Position numbers and translations under genes: made by a program | Notes under the pieces: model-generated | Databases searched by the model: none | The model's input: only the letters and a program-made list of their open reading frames with translations | Told to the model about the DNA's origin: nothing | In this document: positions 33,186 through 45,744 of the stretch, piece after piece | Numbering within the stretch: the first letter of the stretch is position 1 | How the letters are laid out: each line of letters starts with the position of its first letter | Assembly (NCBI RefSeq): GCF_019175385.1 | Contig: NC_083339.1 | Coordinates: 28,177,637 to 28,241,636, forward strand | Direction of reading: 5' to 3' | DNA: 64,000 bases | Source of the DNA: Lycium barbarum | Taxonomy: Eukaryota > Streptophyta > Magnoliopsida > Solanales > Solanaceae

Positions 33186-36071
33186 TGTTATATCCCGTAT
33201 TTTGCACGTTCGGATAAGTTGGGGTAATCAAGACAAGTAAAGGATAAGGCTACAATTTCATCTTATTTAATATATAAGTTGTTCATGAAAATATTGACGC
33301 GGAAATATTGAGGAAGGCTAAGGGAAAAATTGGAAGTTTGGGGAATAAGTTTCATAAATTGCAAATTGTCATGAAATAAAAGTGGGCTTGGAATAAAAGA
33401 AGAAGAAGAGATTTTTGGGCTTGGAATTGGCCAAAGGGGTGGCCGGCCATATGGCAAAATGGCCCAAGGCCCATAAAATTTTAATTCAAGAAATAAATAA
33501 AGAGATGGTCCATGTATTAATTCATCTTGGCCCATAGAATGTTCAAGAAAATAGAAGAAGAAAAAGAAGACAACAATATTAAAGGCCATTCGGCCATGGA
33601 GGATTGGGCAAGAACCTTGAAAAAACAAAATTGTTCAAAAATTATTTCCTACTAATTGGAAGGTCCTTAGAAAGATGAAGTGGTTATTGGAGCAAGAAAA
33701 ACATATATTCATGCAATTTGTAGATTCTAGCCAAGTGGAGAAGCTAGGAAGAAAAGGTAAGATTAAATCTTTTTTTTATGTTATGAAGGGTTTGTTTATG
33801 TTGTAGTATGTAGAAATGGATAGAAATCATGAAAATATGGAAGTTTGTATGGTGGTTGTATGTATATACATGTGGATGTGTGTGTGAAGGTGGGATGTTA
33901 GTTGATGTGGTTATGTATTTTGTGATGGAAATGAGAATTTGATAACTTAAATTGATGTTGGAATTGTTATGGGCTGATTTGGAAGCCAATATGATGTTGG
34001 TGTCGTTTCTTTAATTGTGAGAACAATGTTGTTAGAATGTGTGTTGTTGGGATAGTTCATGAATTTGGAAGCAAGAAATGCATTAAAATTGTTCCTAGGG
34101 AAGTTGGGGAGCTTTCGGGTGAAGTATGGTTTTGGTGGAACTGTTGGAATATTGTGTAGATTGTATAAAATATTCTTGAATCATGTTTGAACGATTTTGA
34201 ATTAGTAAATGAATATGTAAGCATTGACATTGATTTGAATGTACGTAGTTGGATTGAAAGTTGATGTACTATGCAGAAAAGAAGATTACTTATGTTAGAA
34301 TGCATTTTGAATGGATGGTTGATGTTTATAGTATGGTCCTTGATATTGTTATTGATGTTTTGGCCGAGTTAAATTCTCGGGGACGTTGAATGTATAGGGG
34401 AGATGTTGCCCAAATTTCTGTAGACAAGTAATACTTAAGATTGAATACCTGAATGCTTATGGTTAATGTTTGGTATTGGTGACCAATTGTAGATTTTGGG
34501 AAGTTCAGAACTTGTGTGTGGAGTAGCTTAAGAGGTGAATAAGGTATGTAAAGCTCTACCTTTCTTTCTTTTGGCGTGTCCTAGTCATAATAGGCTATGA
34601 TACGAGTCTTGGGGAAAACTCCATTCTTAGAAATCCGAGCATAATTATGACCTTTATTTATTTCAGTGTAATTGAATTATGAACCCTATGCTTTGATGAA
34701 AAATAGCCGAAACACTTTTTACTTCTAAAAGAGTCTTGCGCCATAAAACGTCCGTAACTTTTACAAATAGAATCGGATCACCTTGAAACGTTCGTAGATG
34801 ACTTCATAAGGCCTAATGTTCGTAATTTATGTACGCCACCTCGACTTGACCCGAGGTGGGCCCACAATTTCCGAAACCTTCTTGTATTGTTCTATTTGAC
34901 CTATTTCCGTACGATAATTAAAAGAAACCTTTGGTTATTGTTCCGACTACTAAACGATAGTTGTTTTAACTATTCCACCGAATCCTATGATATATTTTGA
35001 TATGTGCAAATGATCTCAGAAGTTTTTCTTTGACATGATCCGTCGTAACATCCGAAAGGTACGTACTATGACTATCGTCTGATTTCTTTTCTAAATGACC
35101 TATTGTTCGGACTATTCTATCGAGTCTTTCTAAATATTTTATGATGCATATAGTTTCTCACTACTCTACTCGTGGATGCCTCAATACTTCCTTCACTGAG
35201 CCCGGGCCAGGATATGTTATCACGCGTATTCCATTGCATTGTTCGCCGTGCCTCAATGTGAGGGGGCAGGTATACATGTACATGGGTTGTGGAGTATGCT
35301 ATGCCATGTACACATATATTCTGATATTTGATGATATGATATGATATGGCCATCTGATATGTTATGATATGATATGATGTGTTACAGAGCTATTCCCTAC
35401 TCTGGAGTATGCTGTGTTGTGGCACCAGTGACGGGGTGGCGACCACGTTCTGTTCACCGAGTCCCGTAATGGGGCCGGATATGGCATATGTTTGACATGC
35501 ATTATCTATGTTTTTATGAGTAAGCATTTTGATATTCTGGTTATTGCGTTCATTTCTGCACTTCCTGTTCTGGTTATGATTTGTTTATTATACTTCATGC
35601 TTTACATACTCAGTACCTATTCCGTACTGACCCCCTTTCTTCGGGTGCTGCGTTTCATGCCGCGCAGGTACACCCAGGTGATGTGAAGTTATTATAGAGG
35701 ATGTTCCAGCAGAGTTGGCAAGCTCCGTTTGCTCCTGGAGTGCTGCCGGGTCAGAGTTTGTGTGTATGCTTTCTCTGGATCGATGTTAGAGACTTTGCAG
35801 ACAGAGTCGTAGGTATAGTATGTCAGTTGTGTAAGCGGCTTCATCAGCCGATATGTCATTCTGTATTATGTGTTAAATTCTATATAATCACAGATTCTGT
35901 TTGATTTGGAAAGCATCGAAAAAGAATATTTTGAGAGTTTATTATGTAATTTACCTTTATTTTTTTTAAAAGTCTAATAAGATTATGTATGCCCTAAACG
36001 TCTGTGGGTTCGCTCGGCTCCGGATGTGTGGTCGGGTGCCCATCACACCCTAGTGGAGTTAGGGTGTGACA
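33186..36071 (+). repeat. 3' LTR of Tekay B
   Basis: 2886 bp, near-identical to 25479-28360. Ends GTGTGACA before the GTATG duplication. Confidence 0.95.
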
Positions 36072-36076
36072 GTATG

Positions 36077-36470
36077 TCTGCTCCTATTAACCAAACACCA
36101 CTGCAACAAATATATCAACCACCACCTCAGCAAAACTACCGTCTACCGCAAAACAACCCACCACAAGCTTATCCACCTCCAAATTATCAAAATTGACCAC
36201 CGTCCCCAACATATAATGCTCCACGTCCTGCTTTCTAGAGAAAGCCAGCATGAGAATTCACAACACTTCTCGAGCCTAGGGCTCGGCTCTTCGAAAAGCT
36301 ATTGCCGCGGGCCTAATCCAGAAGGTCCCTTCAAAACCAGCACAGCCGGGGAACAAATTCTATAGGGTTGATCAGACTTGTGCCTACCATTCGGGAGGAA
36401 ATGGGCACAACACAGAATACTGCATAAATATCAAGCACAAAATCTAGGATCTGATCGACAAAAGGAAAAC
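36077..36470 (+). pseudogene. Ogre gag, second part, with zinc knuckle
   Basis: Resumes the gag cut at 25478. It is Pro/Gln/Asn-rich at first and then contains CAYHSGGNGHNTEYC, followed by INIKHKIQDLID-like sequence. A stop (TGA) at about 36196 and others interrupt it. Role: nucleocapsid part of the gag protein, RNA binding. Confidence 0.75.
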
Positions 36471-36479
36471 CATTTTGGA

Positions 36480-37390
36480 AACCACAGCTCCCAATGTGAA
36501 CACGAATTCCCTACCCAACCATGGAAACAATAGGGTCCACATGATTAAGAGGGACGAGGACTGGAAGCTTGCAGAGCATTGGTCCCCAAAGGGGTTGAAT
36601 CTCTGGAACAAACAGTAGCCTCCCTCACACTCCAAGAGCGCCCCAGCTTCAAAGTTTTGGTCACGGTGCCAGGAGCTCCAAAGGCTATATCAGGATTCAG
36701 GACTTTAGTCCCAGCACCCGTAGTAGCCCAGATGGCACAACAAATTATGCCTATCCCTAAAGAGCCAATCATTGTACAACCAGCCATGGCTTAGGGTATA
36801 ACTCGCTCAGGGAGATGTTACACTCCTGAAAAGCTGGCCCAGAATGCCACAAGGAAAGAAAACACCCAAAAGAGAGCAATAATCGAAGGAGAAGCGGAAG
36901 ATTTTTGGTAGGGACAGGAAATTATGGTCGCAACTGAGAAGGATACCCAGAAATATCCTTACAAATTCATACCTGTGATTGAGGGGAGCCCCCACCAATC
37001 AAACTTCCATGTGATGGAATACGTTGGGGCCACCCATTCTGAAGGGGAGGTGGACACGCCAATGCCAGCGGTCTACAGAATGATTGCGTCTACTATGTTG
37101 AGAAATGGTTTTGAAACAGGAAGAGGCCTGGGAAGAGACCTCAAAGGAATAAGAGAGCCCGTGCCAATCCCAAAGGAAAACTACCATTTTGTCCTCGGCT
37201 ATATCCCCAGCGAGGATGAGCTCACGAAAGCCAGCCAAAGGAAACAAAAGACGAGGAATTTACCGCAACCTATCCCAAAATTGTACAAGTCATTTCCCAG
37301 AAAGATACCGATGCAGAATAGAGAAGAAGTTGATGGGGGGTCTCGAGGCGCTGTTTCAAGAAGAGGGATGCTACATGATCATTAAGAAAA
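36480..37390 (+). pseudogene. Ogre protease region, catalytic core missing, G-patch kept
   Basis: The upstream end (SGRCYTPEKLAQNA, about 36805-36845) is followed within about 60 codons by KYPYKFIPVIEGSPHQSNFH and then by a G-patch: MIASTMLRNGFETGRGLGRD near 37080-37140 and GYIPSEDEL. The aspartic protease core with its D-S/T-G triad, which in other Tat elements lies between these two segments, is not found. The stop at about 36793 and the TAG at about 36909 also break the frame. The G-patch is a known Tat feature of unclear role, possibly RNA binding. Confidence 0.7.
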
Positions 37391-37850
37391 TCCAGGAGAC
37401 ATTAACCATACGCAGTCTGAGGCCAGCAGACCGTTTGAACAATTAAACATCTACTCCCCTCTTGGCTCCTCAGTAGAGAGATGGATTTTGCTTAAAATAT
37501 TTTGCTAAAAAGCGGCGACATTGGCCGAGGGCCGAATGTTTACCTTTTCTAAATTACTTCGTAATGTTTAAAAATGGAAATGGTCTGATGTTGTTCCGAA
37601 CCAAGACCCCAGTTTGTAACAAATTACTCTTGAATTAATGAAAAGTCTCGATCTACGTAAAATTGCTATCCTTATCAGATAATAATAACGAAAGTTTTCT
37701 AACTAACCACGCATAACAAACAATAATAAACCTAACTCTACTTTGCCTTGCCTTTTCAGTAGTAACCGTAATAAAATAAACGAAAGTGTCACGACATGTC
37801 ATGAAATGAACGAGGAAAATAGTCACCGAGTATGAGGAGTCCCACCACGC
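37391..37850 (+). other. Spacer between protease and RT, probable Ogre intron
   Basis: About 460 bases with no supported ORF. Ogre elements have an intron in exactly this place, so that pro and RT can be joined by splicing. I did not find a clear donor-acceptor pair. Confidence 0.45.
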
Positions 37851-37854
37851 GACA

Positions 37855-39472
37855 ATGATGCCAGAGGGACTGGTAGAAGAGTTGGAAGAATTAGAAAATA
37901 AGAAGAAGCCAAATATGGATGAAACTAAGGTGATCAACCTCGGTGACGAAGAGAATGTCAAAGAGACACGAATCAGTGCTCACTTGGGAGCACCACAGAA
38001 AGAAGAGCTCGTAGCTCTATTGAAGGAATATGTGGATGTCTTTGCCTGGTCATACGCAGATATGCTAGGGTTAAGCACAGAAATAGTGGCCCACCTATAC
38101 CCATCAAGGAGGGTTTTGCCCCGGTCAAACAAAAGACACGAACATTCAAGCCAGACATGAGTATCAAGATAAAGGATGAAGTAGAGAAACAGATCAAGCC
38201 TGTAATAGTGGAGGTAACATCCTATCCCACCTGGATGGCCAACATAGTGCCAGTACCCAAGAAAGACGGGAAGATTCGAATCTGTGTGGAATACTGAGAC
38301 CTCAACCGGGCCAGTCCAAAAGACAAGTTTCCTCTCCCAAAGATCCACATTCCAATAGACAATTGCGCCAAGTACGAGCCGCATTCATTCGTGGATTGTT
38401 TTGCCAGGTACCACTAGATACTCATGAGCAAAGAAAATGCAGAAAAAACAACTTCATCACCCCTTGGGGAGTCTACTATTATAGGATAATGCTGTTTGGC
38501 CTCAAGAACGCGCGCCACATACATGAGAGCCATGACTACCCTGTTTCACGATATGATGCATCGAGAGATTGAGGTCTATTTGGATGATGTCATCATAAAA
38601 TTAAGGGAAAGTTCAAAACATACCACGCACTTGCGCAAGTTCTTTGACAGACTTTACAAGTTCAATCTGAGGTAGAACCCTGCAAAGTGCGCATTTGGAG
38701 TGCCTGTAGGTAAGTTTCTAGGATTCATAGTCAGCCGTAGGGTATTGAACTGGATCCTACAAAAATCAAAGTAATTCAGGAGTTGCCGCCTCCCAAGACT
38801 AAGAAAGAAGTCATGAGTTTCTTGGGAAGGTTAAACTACATTAGGCGGTTCATAGCCCAGTCAATTATAATTGTGGAGCAAATCCTTAAATTACTCAAGA
38901 AAGACGATCCCACAAATTGGACGGAAGAATGCCTAGAAGCGTTCAACAAAATCAAGAAATACCTCTCCAATCCTCCCATCTTAGTACCACCCAAGCTAGA
39001 GAGTCCACTATTACTGTACCTGTCAATATCAGAAAATGCTTTTGGGTGCATGCTCACCCAGTATGATGAAGAGGGCAAAAAAGAACACGCCATCTACTAT
39101 TTAAGCAAGAAGTTCACATACTGCGAGGCACGACATACGCTCGTAGAGAAAACCTATCGTGCTCTGATTTGGATTGCTCAAAAGCTGAGACACTACCTGT
39201 CGGTGTTCACTACTCACCTTATATCTAGAATGGACCCATTGAGATATATTTTTCGGCAACCAATGCCCGTAGGAAAATTGGAAAAATCGCAGATGCTACT
39301 AAGAGAATTCGACATCGTATACGTAGCACAAAAGGAAATCAAAGGACAAGCCCTAGCTGACTTGCTGGCAGAAAGTCCCGTCGATGACAAACTTAAACCA
39401 TTACAGACTTTCTTTCCAGATGAGGAAGTAATGGCTATGGAAGAAGAGGTGGTAGAACCATACTCTAGTTAG
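37855..39472 (+). pseudogene. Ogre reverse transcriptase and first RNase H, broken
   Basis: The lead-in is ELVALLKEYVDVFAWSYADM. RT then runs in three frames: NIVPVPKKDGKIRICVEY, an LNRASPKDKFPLP stretch, VYLDDVIIK (catalytic Asp pair kept) near 38573-38600, and KFLGFIVSRR. From 38783 the frame is open for 229 codons: connection and RNase H with SFLGRLNYIRRF, NAFGCMLTQYDEEGKKEHAI and ALIWIAQKLRHYL. The expected first Asp of RNase H is absent (YLSISENAFG), a degenerate state usual for the first RNase H of Tat elements. Stops near 38298, 38415, 38572 and 38675 break RT. Confidence 0.85.
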
Positions 39473-39860
39473 AGACTGTTCTTCGATGGAGCAGTCAATT
39501 ACAAAGGATCAGGCATCGGAGCAGTATTAATATCAGAAATAGGACAACACTATCCGATGGCCGCAAACAGATGTACCAACAACATCGTGGAAGATGGCAT
39601 TGGACATGAACATACAAGAGTTGTTAGTAATCGGGGACTCCGATTTGCTCATAAATCAAGTGAAAGGAAATTGGGCAACCAAGAATGACAAGATACTCCC
39701 ATATGTAAATCTAGTGCAAAGATTATGCGGGAGATTCAAGAGTATCGACTTTAGGCATACTCTGAGGGCTTAAAATGAGTTTGCAGATGCATTGGGTATG
39801 ATAGCCTCCATGATTCAGCACCCCAAGAGTACACACATCGATCCACTATAAATCACAATG
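39473..39860 (+). pseudogene. Ogre second, archaeal-type RNase H, broken
   Basis: After a TAG at 39470-39472 the frame reads LFFDGAVNYKGSGIGAVLIS, followed in another frame by TNNIVE, LLVIGDSDLLI and FADALG. These give candidate D-E-D-D positions. A second RNase H of archaeal type, placed between RNase H and integrase, is an established acquisition of Tat-lineage elements. Frameshift near 39600. Confidence 0.75.
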
Positions 39861-41157
39861 AAAGAAGAATAGGCTCACTGCGCCTATGTCGAGTCCGAAC
39901 TGGACTGTCAACTATGGTATGCCGACATTAAGGCATACTTGGAGAAGGGAGAATACCCCCAAAGAGTTCAACGAATCAGAAGAAAACCATCAGGAGGTTG
40001 GCTAATGGGTTCTTCTTGAATAAAGAAATGTTGTACAAAAAGACACCTGACCTTAGGTTATTCAGGTACGTGGACGTTGAAGAGGCTACAAAACTACCGA
40101 AAGAGGTGCACGCAGGGGCATGCGGACCCCACATAAATGGATTCATCCTTGCCAAAAAAATTCTTGAGGATAGGATACTATTGGATGACCATGGAGCACG
40201 GCTTCGGTAAATTTGTGTAAAAGTGCCATAAGTGTCAGATACACGGAGATTTGATCAAGGTTCTCCCAACAGGGTTACATGCGATAAGCTCGCCTTGGCC
40301 ATTCGTGGCATGGGGGATGGACATCATAGGACCCATCGAGCCTCCAGCCTCCAATGGACATCACTTCATTTCAGTTGCCTTCGACTTCATTAAATGGGTG
40401 GAGGCGACTGCCCACAAATCAGTGACTAAGAAAGTCGTGGCTAACTTTGTAAAAAAAAACTGATATGCCGCTTCGGTGTACCCGAATCCATCATCACAGA
40501 CAATGGTGCCAATCTGAACAACCATTTGATGAAGGACATCTGTGAACAATTCATGATCATTCACAAAAACTCCACCGATTACTGTCCACAGATGAATGGA
40601 GCCGTAGAGGCTGCCAACAAGAACATCAAAAGGATCTTGAGGAAAATGATCGACAATCATAAGAAATGGCACGAGTAGTTGCCTTACGCTTTATTGGGGT
40701 ACAAAACGATGACCCAAACTTCCACCGGGGTAACACCATATCTCGTTATGTATGGTACCGAAGCAGTCATACCCGCAGAAGTGGAGATCCCTTCACTCAG
40801 GATCATCCAAGAGGCAGAGCTAAATAGTGTAGAATGGGTCAGAAATCGCTACGAGCAATTGGTCATGACAGATGGAAAGAGAATGGTGGTGGTATGCCAC
40901 AGACAGTTGTACAGACAAGGAATGTCTCGAGCCTTCAACAAGCAGGTCAGAGCCTGACTTTTCCAAATTGGACAACTCGTGCTGAAGCGAGTCTTTCCCC
41001 ACTAAGAAGAATACAAAGGAAAATTTGCGCTAAACTGGAAAGGGCCGTACATGGTTAGGAAAGTAATCTCAGGAGGAGTCGTAGTCCTAGCTGAGATGGG
41101 CAGACAAGAGTAGCGTAAATCTATCAATGCAGATGAAATCAAAAGATACTACGTTTA
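39861..41157 (+). pseudogene. Ogre integrase, broken
   Basis: The zinc-binding part is damaged (two stops), but KCHKCQIHGD is visible near 40225-40250. The core shows WGMDIIGPI (first Asp, near 40310), SIITDNGANL (second Asp, near 40490) and NGAVEAANKN (Glu, near 40600), so the DDE set survives across frames. The end has ALNWKGPYMVRK (GPY/F-like) and stops at TAG 41155-41157. Stops at about 40208, 40464 and 40677 separate the pieces. Confidence 0.82.
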
Positions 41158-42060
41158 GGATTCTATTTGCTTGTAATCACATCTTTTGTTTGTAATCGTA
41201 CTTTGTAATTGATTAGGAAAAAAACAAATCATCTATGTAATGAAATACGCAATGACTTGACTTCCCCACAAAGGGATACGTAGGCGGTCCATATTGGACC
41301 CGGTCACATTATTAGTAAAAATCAAAACTCAATTACTTTATGTTGAACTATGTTCAACCTGAAATCCTGCTGCAACAGGATACGTAGGCACTTTCGAGCT
41401 CAGTTGTCATAAAAGAAAACTCAAAAAAACCCTTAGGAAACCTCAGAGATAATAAAGCAGGAGAAATCAATAAGATCAACCTATAAGGGTTGCCACAAGA
41501 ATCAACCAGCATCAGCCAAAAATTCCTATCAGAAATCAATCAAGAAGAAGGCAGAGCAGAGCCATACATTGGGGCAGAATTTTTGAAGGAATCTCAAAAA
41601 TTCCTGCATGACAAAACAATACGAGAGTCGATCAAAGAAAGACCTGAAACTAGACCAGAATTTTTGAGAAAGATTCAAAAAATTCTACTAGTTCAGAACT
41701 CAGCAATCGCATCTTCTAGAAGAATCAGAAGACCTTGTTCGAAGAAAACACACGTCATGACACAAAATGAATAACACATTTCTAAAAAGGCAAACAATGG
41801 ACATTTTACAAACTTTACTTTAAGTTTTAAAATTAGTATAAGTACGTCCCAAAAACATCTCTCAAAATACCGAGCCCAAGAGGGTTCAAAGGAGCATCAA
41901 GAGGAGAGATTGGACAGGAGGACAACGACGCTAATTGGCCTCTTAGGAAACTCACAATTTTCTGTGGATGCAGGTTTTTAACAGGACAACAGGCACGTTA
42001 TCAATTGGCTTACTCACAGCAAACTCAGCTAGTTGGCGAAGTACCAGGAGGTCACAACAG
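41158..42060 (+). other. Ogre 3' untranslated region, first part
   Basis: About 900 bases after integrase with no recognised protein; the open stretch at 41490-41774 has no known motif. The sequence is rich in short degenerate direct repeats such as GAATTTTTGA(G/A). Confidence 0.6.
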
Positions 42061-42067
42061 AGAATGG

Positions 42068-42370
42068 GCAATAAAGACACGTCTGACCACGAGGGTCACA
42101 AAACAAATGGATAAAAGCATATCAGACAACGAGGGTCATAAAAAGAATGAACGACAAAGACACAGCTAACCAAAAGGGTCATGGAGAGAATGAATGAGCA
42201 TAAAGACAAATCTGACCAAAAGGGTCGCACGAAGAGCGAATGACAAAGATATATCAGACCAAGAGGGTAATAATGAATGAGCACAAAGATAGATATGACC
42301 AAAAGGGTTATGACAAGGACGAAAGGGAATATCTGACCATAAGGGTCAACAACCAATACAATGGACAAAA
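42068..42370 (+). repeat. 3' UTR tandem block A, degenerate units of about 45-50 bp
   Basis: Units share ATCTGACCAAAAGGGTCA-type sequence and AATGA-CACAAAGAC spacers, repeated about six times with variation. Confidence 0.75.
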
Positions 42371-42412
42371 GAAAGATCATCCAGCCATAAAGGCCATATC
42401 TGTCATCTGCAT

Positions 42413-42910
42413 GCCGAGAGGGCCATTCCTTTATTTAATTTTCTGAGAGGGCCATTCATATCAAACTGTCGAGAGGGCCATTCATATCAAAGAGTAGAGA
42501 GGACCTTTCATTCAAACAGCCAAAAGGGCCATTCATATCAAATAGTTGAGAGGACCATTCATACAAATTGCTGAGAGGGCCATTCATACAAATTTCTGAG
42601 ATGGTCATTCATACAAACTACCGAGAGGGCCATTCATAAAAATTTCCGAGAGGGCCATTCATACAAACTGCCGAGAGGGCCATTCATACAAATTGCCGAG
42701 AGGGCCATTCATACAAACTATCGAGAGGGCCATTCATACAAAATGCCAAGAGGGACATTCATACAAATAGCTGAGAGGGCCATTCATTCAAACAGTCGAG
42801 AGGGTCATTCATATAAATAGCCGAAAGGGCCATTCATACAAATTGCCGAGAGGGTCATTCATATCAAACTGTTGAGAGGGCCATTCATACAGCCGAGAGG
42901 GCCATTCATC
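42413..42910 (+). repeat. 3' UTR tandem block B, about 20 units of 25 bp
   Basis: The unit is like GAGAGGGCCATTCATACAAA plus five variable bases. Adjacent GAGAGGGC starts at 42673, 42698 and 42723 give an exact 25-bp period. Repeat arrays in 3' UTRs are established for Tat/Ogre elements and have been proposed as seeds of satellite DNA. Units are directly adjacent with no spacers. Confidence 0.93.
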
Positions 42911-43567
42911 TAAAAATCCATGAAAAATGTCTACAATATTGTCAAGTTAGGAAACAGGCACACAACCGCCAGAAAGGAGATGGCTTACTGAACCAGATCC
43001 AGACAAATTGCAGAGCAAACGTGGAACTTTTTCTTACGCAGCCGGTCAAGATAGGGTGCTCATGAGAGTAGAGCTCTCCGGCCAGGATTTGGAAGCCATG
43101 CGATCTCAAACTCAGCCACTATCTTGTCCGGTTTTATTTTTTTTTACTAAAACCGCGACCGGTCGGATGCATACCGGGAAACCTGAAGGTATTCCCACAT
43201 AAGGGATATACTCTTCTCCAGCGAGTCGAACTACATGTGACTTGATTCTCAGAGACCAGTGATATGTAGGTAGGCTTAAGACCAGAGAGTCGGCCATATT
43301 CCAATAGATATCCAGACAAACCCCGATCACTACACCGGGAATCTCAAGACTTTCCTGCCAAATCACCTAAAAGTCCTTAGTTGAGTTGAACTACAAGCGG
43401 CCTAAATTCTCGTATTGCCTGAGATATATAGGAAACCCAGAAGTCAGGGTCCCGCCACATATGTGAAAGTTGCATGAAACTGAAGGGTAAGATGAGTTGG
43501 GTCAGTCAAAAATTAGGGATAGTCAAATTTCATTGCTCAAGGATGGTCCCGCCATCCCCGAACATCG
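42911..43567 (+). other. Ogre 3' untranslated region, last part
   Basis: No supported ORF. It leads to the polypurine tract. Confidence 0.6.
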
Positions 43568-43577
43568 AAGGGGCAGT
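43568..43577 (+). other. Polypurine tract of the Ogre element
   Basis: GAAGGGGCAG followed by T directly before the LTR start TGTTGACACC. Short but in the right place. Confidence 0.7.
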
Positions 43578-45180
43578 TGTTGACACCTAATTTTTGACCT
43601 CCCATAATTTATTTTAATTACTCAAGGTCCTTGGATGACAAATAAAATGAGCTACGCATCTTGAAGGCATTAAAATATTTTTTTATAAAAGGTATTCAGG
43701 TCAATATTTTACTTCTATGATATAGAGATTTTTATGACACTATAAATTATTTAGGAATTAATTGGTATTTTATGACATTTATGAAATATTATGTTAGGAT
43801 TAATCAAAGCAATATAATTTTGAATAATTGTCCACTCAATTGTTAAATAGTCAAAAAGTCAAATTAAAAAATGATTTGTTCTCGTTAATTCCAAGGAAAC
43901 TTGAGTAATTAAGAGAATTGACCATTTTTTCCTTCAATCTCTAATTCTAGGTGTTTTCACAATTGGTTGAAATTAATAAATTGTTTTTGGTACTTAATCA
44001 GGTTAATTAATCAATTAGAGGGTCATTATTGCAAATTGGCTTTAATTATTTAATTGTTTACATGATGACCACAATTGAATTAACCAATTCATGGTTTAAG
44101 ACAATTGAGGTCATTTTTGCAAAACTAGCCTTTAAGTGGCTTTAATTGAAGTGACCAAATCCATTGGCTCCAATTAATTGACGCTATTAGTGTAATTTAA
44201 CTCTAATTGGTTAATTAGGCCAAATAAGGACATAATTGAAATAATCAAAGTAGATTTTAAATCAATCAAGGCTATATTTGCAAACTCAGTCTAGTCACAT
44301 AATTAGTCGTATTTTAAAATTAATTCAAAATATTAATCATGTCCTGATTGCTATAATATGGTCAATAATCGATATTTTGATATTTCCATTTATTTTAGTC
44401 TACCCATTCAAACCCTATACGCATATATACGCTAAATATACATATGTATGTACAATATACGTATAGAAAAGAGGGGTGCCCTTTTCTCTCAAATCTGGAC
44501 TGAGGCTCAGTCCAGTACCGGACTAACCCGACCCAGAGTCAAGAAAAGAGGGGGGCAAAACCCCTCATTCCCTCATTTTACAAAACACACACACCAAACA
44601 GCTCCTATACTCTCCCTCTCGCCTCCCCTTTCCCTTTTTTACCTAACCCTAGTGCCGCCTTCGATCCTCTCTCTCTCTTTCATGCCAAGAATGGTATTAG
44701 AATTTTCCTCCAAACACGGTATTAGCCTTTTCCTCTTTCACTTCTCCTTTAATTTTTCAAATCAAACATTGTAATTTCTGTGTTTATTTGACTACACGAA
44801 TGAATTATTATTGGTTCTGAGAGCTTGGCTTGGATAGATCCAAGATGGATCAAATATGGCCGTGAATGCTTGTTAGCTTTAGACCCTAGTCGTTAAAATT
44901 TTGATGTTGAATGTTTTTTTCTGAGAAATTCTTTTGCACCACATCGTTGGTTTCACTATTTTTCACAGCTTTGGGGTTCTAGAACCCCAACCTTACAGGG
45001 AAAAAAAAAGGGGAAAAAAGAAAACAAAAGTTGGGACAACGTGAAAAAGCTCTAGTTTTAAGTTCAAACTTGAAATCTGAGTTGTTTGGTATAATTTTAG
45101 ACTTTAGCCTTAAAGGGATTCGAGTCTCTCTCAGTTAAAATTTTTTATTTATTTTTTCTTTGTCTTCATGTTGCTGAGTT

Positions 45181-45700
45181 CTCCAATGATCTTGCTGAAT
45201 CTTGTGAACATTGATTCGATGTTCTCATCGTCCTTTATCATAAAGGCTTCATAGTCGTGTCTTAGAGCATCAATTTTTGTTTCCCTTACTTTTGATGTTC
45301 CTTCATAGGTGACCTCAAGTTTATCCCACATTTCTTTGGCAGTGTCCCAATTTGAAATTTTTGCATACTCTTCTCCACTTACTGCGCAATAGAGCAAGGC
45401 TATTGCCCTAGCATTTATTTGCAGTGTCTCTTGTTGTTCTTTGGTAATGTCATGTGATTCTAGATCAATTGTCGAATTATCCTCGTCATTCTTGTTTTCA
45501 GTGCTGGCTCTTGGAATAGGTTTAGGTCCTTTCTTAATCACAATCCAGGCCTGATAATCAGTTGACTGCACAAAGATTTTAAACCTTTCCTTCCAATGAC
45601 AATAGTGTTCACCATTAAAGTATGGTGGTCTTGTTGTGGAGTGCCCATCTTGTAATATTGCTCCAGGAATTTGATATCCAACCATTTGATCTTTTCTCAC
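45181..45700 (-). pseudogene. Copia gag, N-terminal fragment
   Basis: From 45700 the open frame reads GYQIPGAILQ..., RPPYFNGEHYCHWKERFKIF, TAKEMWDKLEVTYEG and ENIESMFTRFSKIIGEL, the UBN2-type copia gag pattern. It ends at the junction near 45181; the last residues called in this frame come from Ogre LTR DNA. It is followed by no zinc knuckle or pol. Role in intact elements: capsid. Confidence 0.88.
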
Positions 45701-45744
45701 GTGCGGTTAAGCAACTGAAAGTGAGACCTTGCTCTGATACCAAT

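Larger units (their letters stand above)
25479..36071 (+). mobile_element. Tekay/Del-type chromovirus B, young, mostly non-coding, inserted in Ogre gag
   Basis: LTRs of 2882 and 2886 bp (about 98% identical by eye) begin TGTTATATCCCGTATTTTG and end GGGTGTGACA. GTATG flanks both sides (25474-25478 and 36072-36076). The PBS (TGGTATCAGAGC) follows the 5' LTR by three bases and a polypurine tract precedes the 3' LTR. Of the expected gag-protease-RT-RNase H-integrase only the integrase end is recognised, so the copy is defective. It postdates the Ogre it sits in. Confidence 0.93.

Noticed and set aside
36945..37247. Minus-strand ORFs opposite the Ogre G-patch region
   Set aside because: Shadows of the plus-strand pol/G-patch frame.
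42413..42910. Regularly spaced repeats that could look like a CRISPR array
   Set aside because: The 25-bp units are directly adjacent without unique spacers and lie in a retrotransposon 3' UTR of a plant genome.
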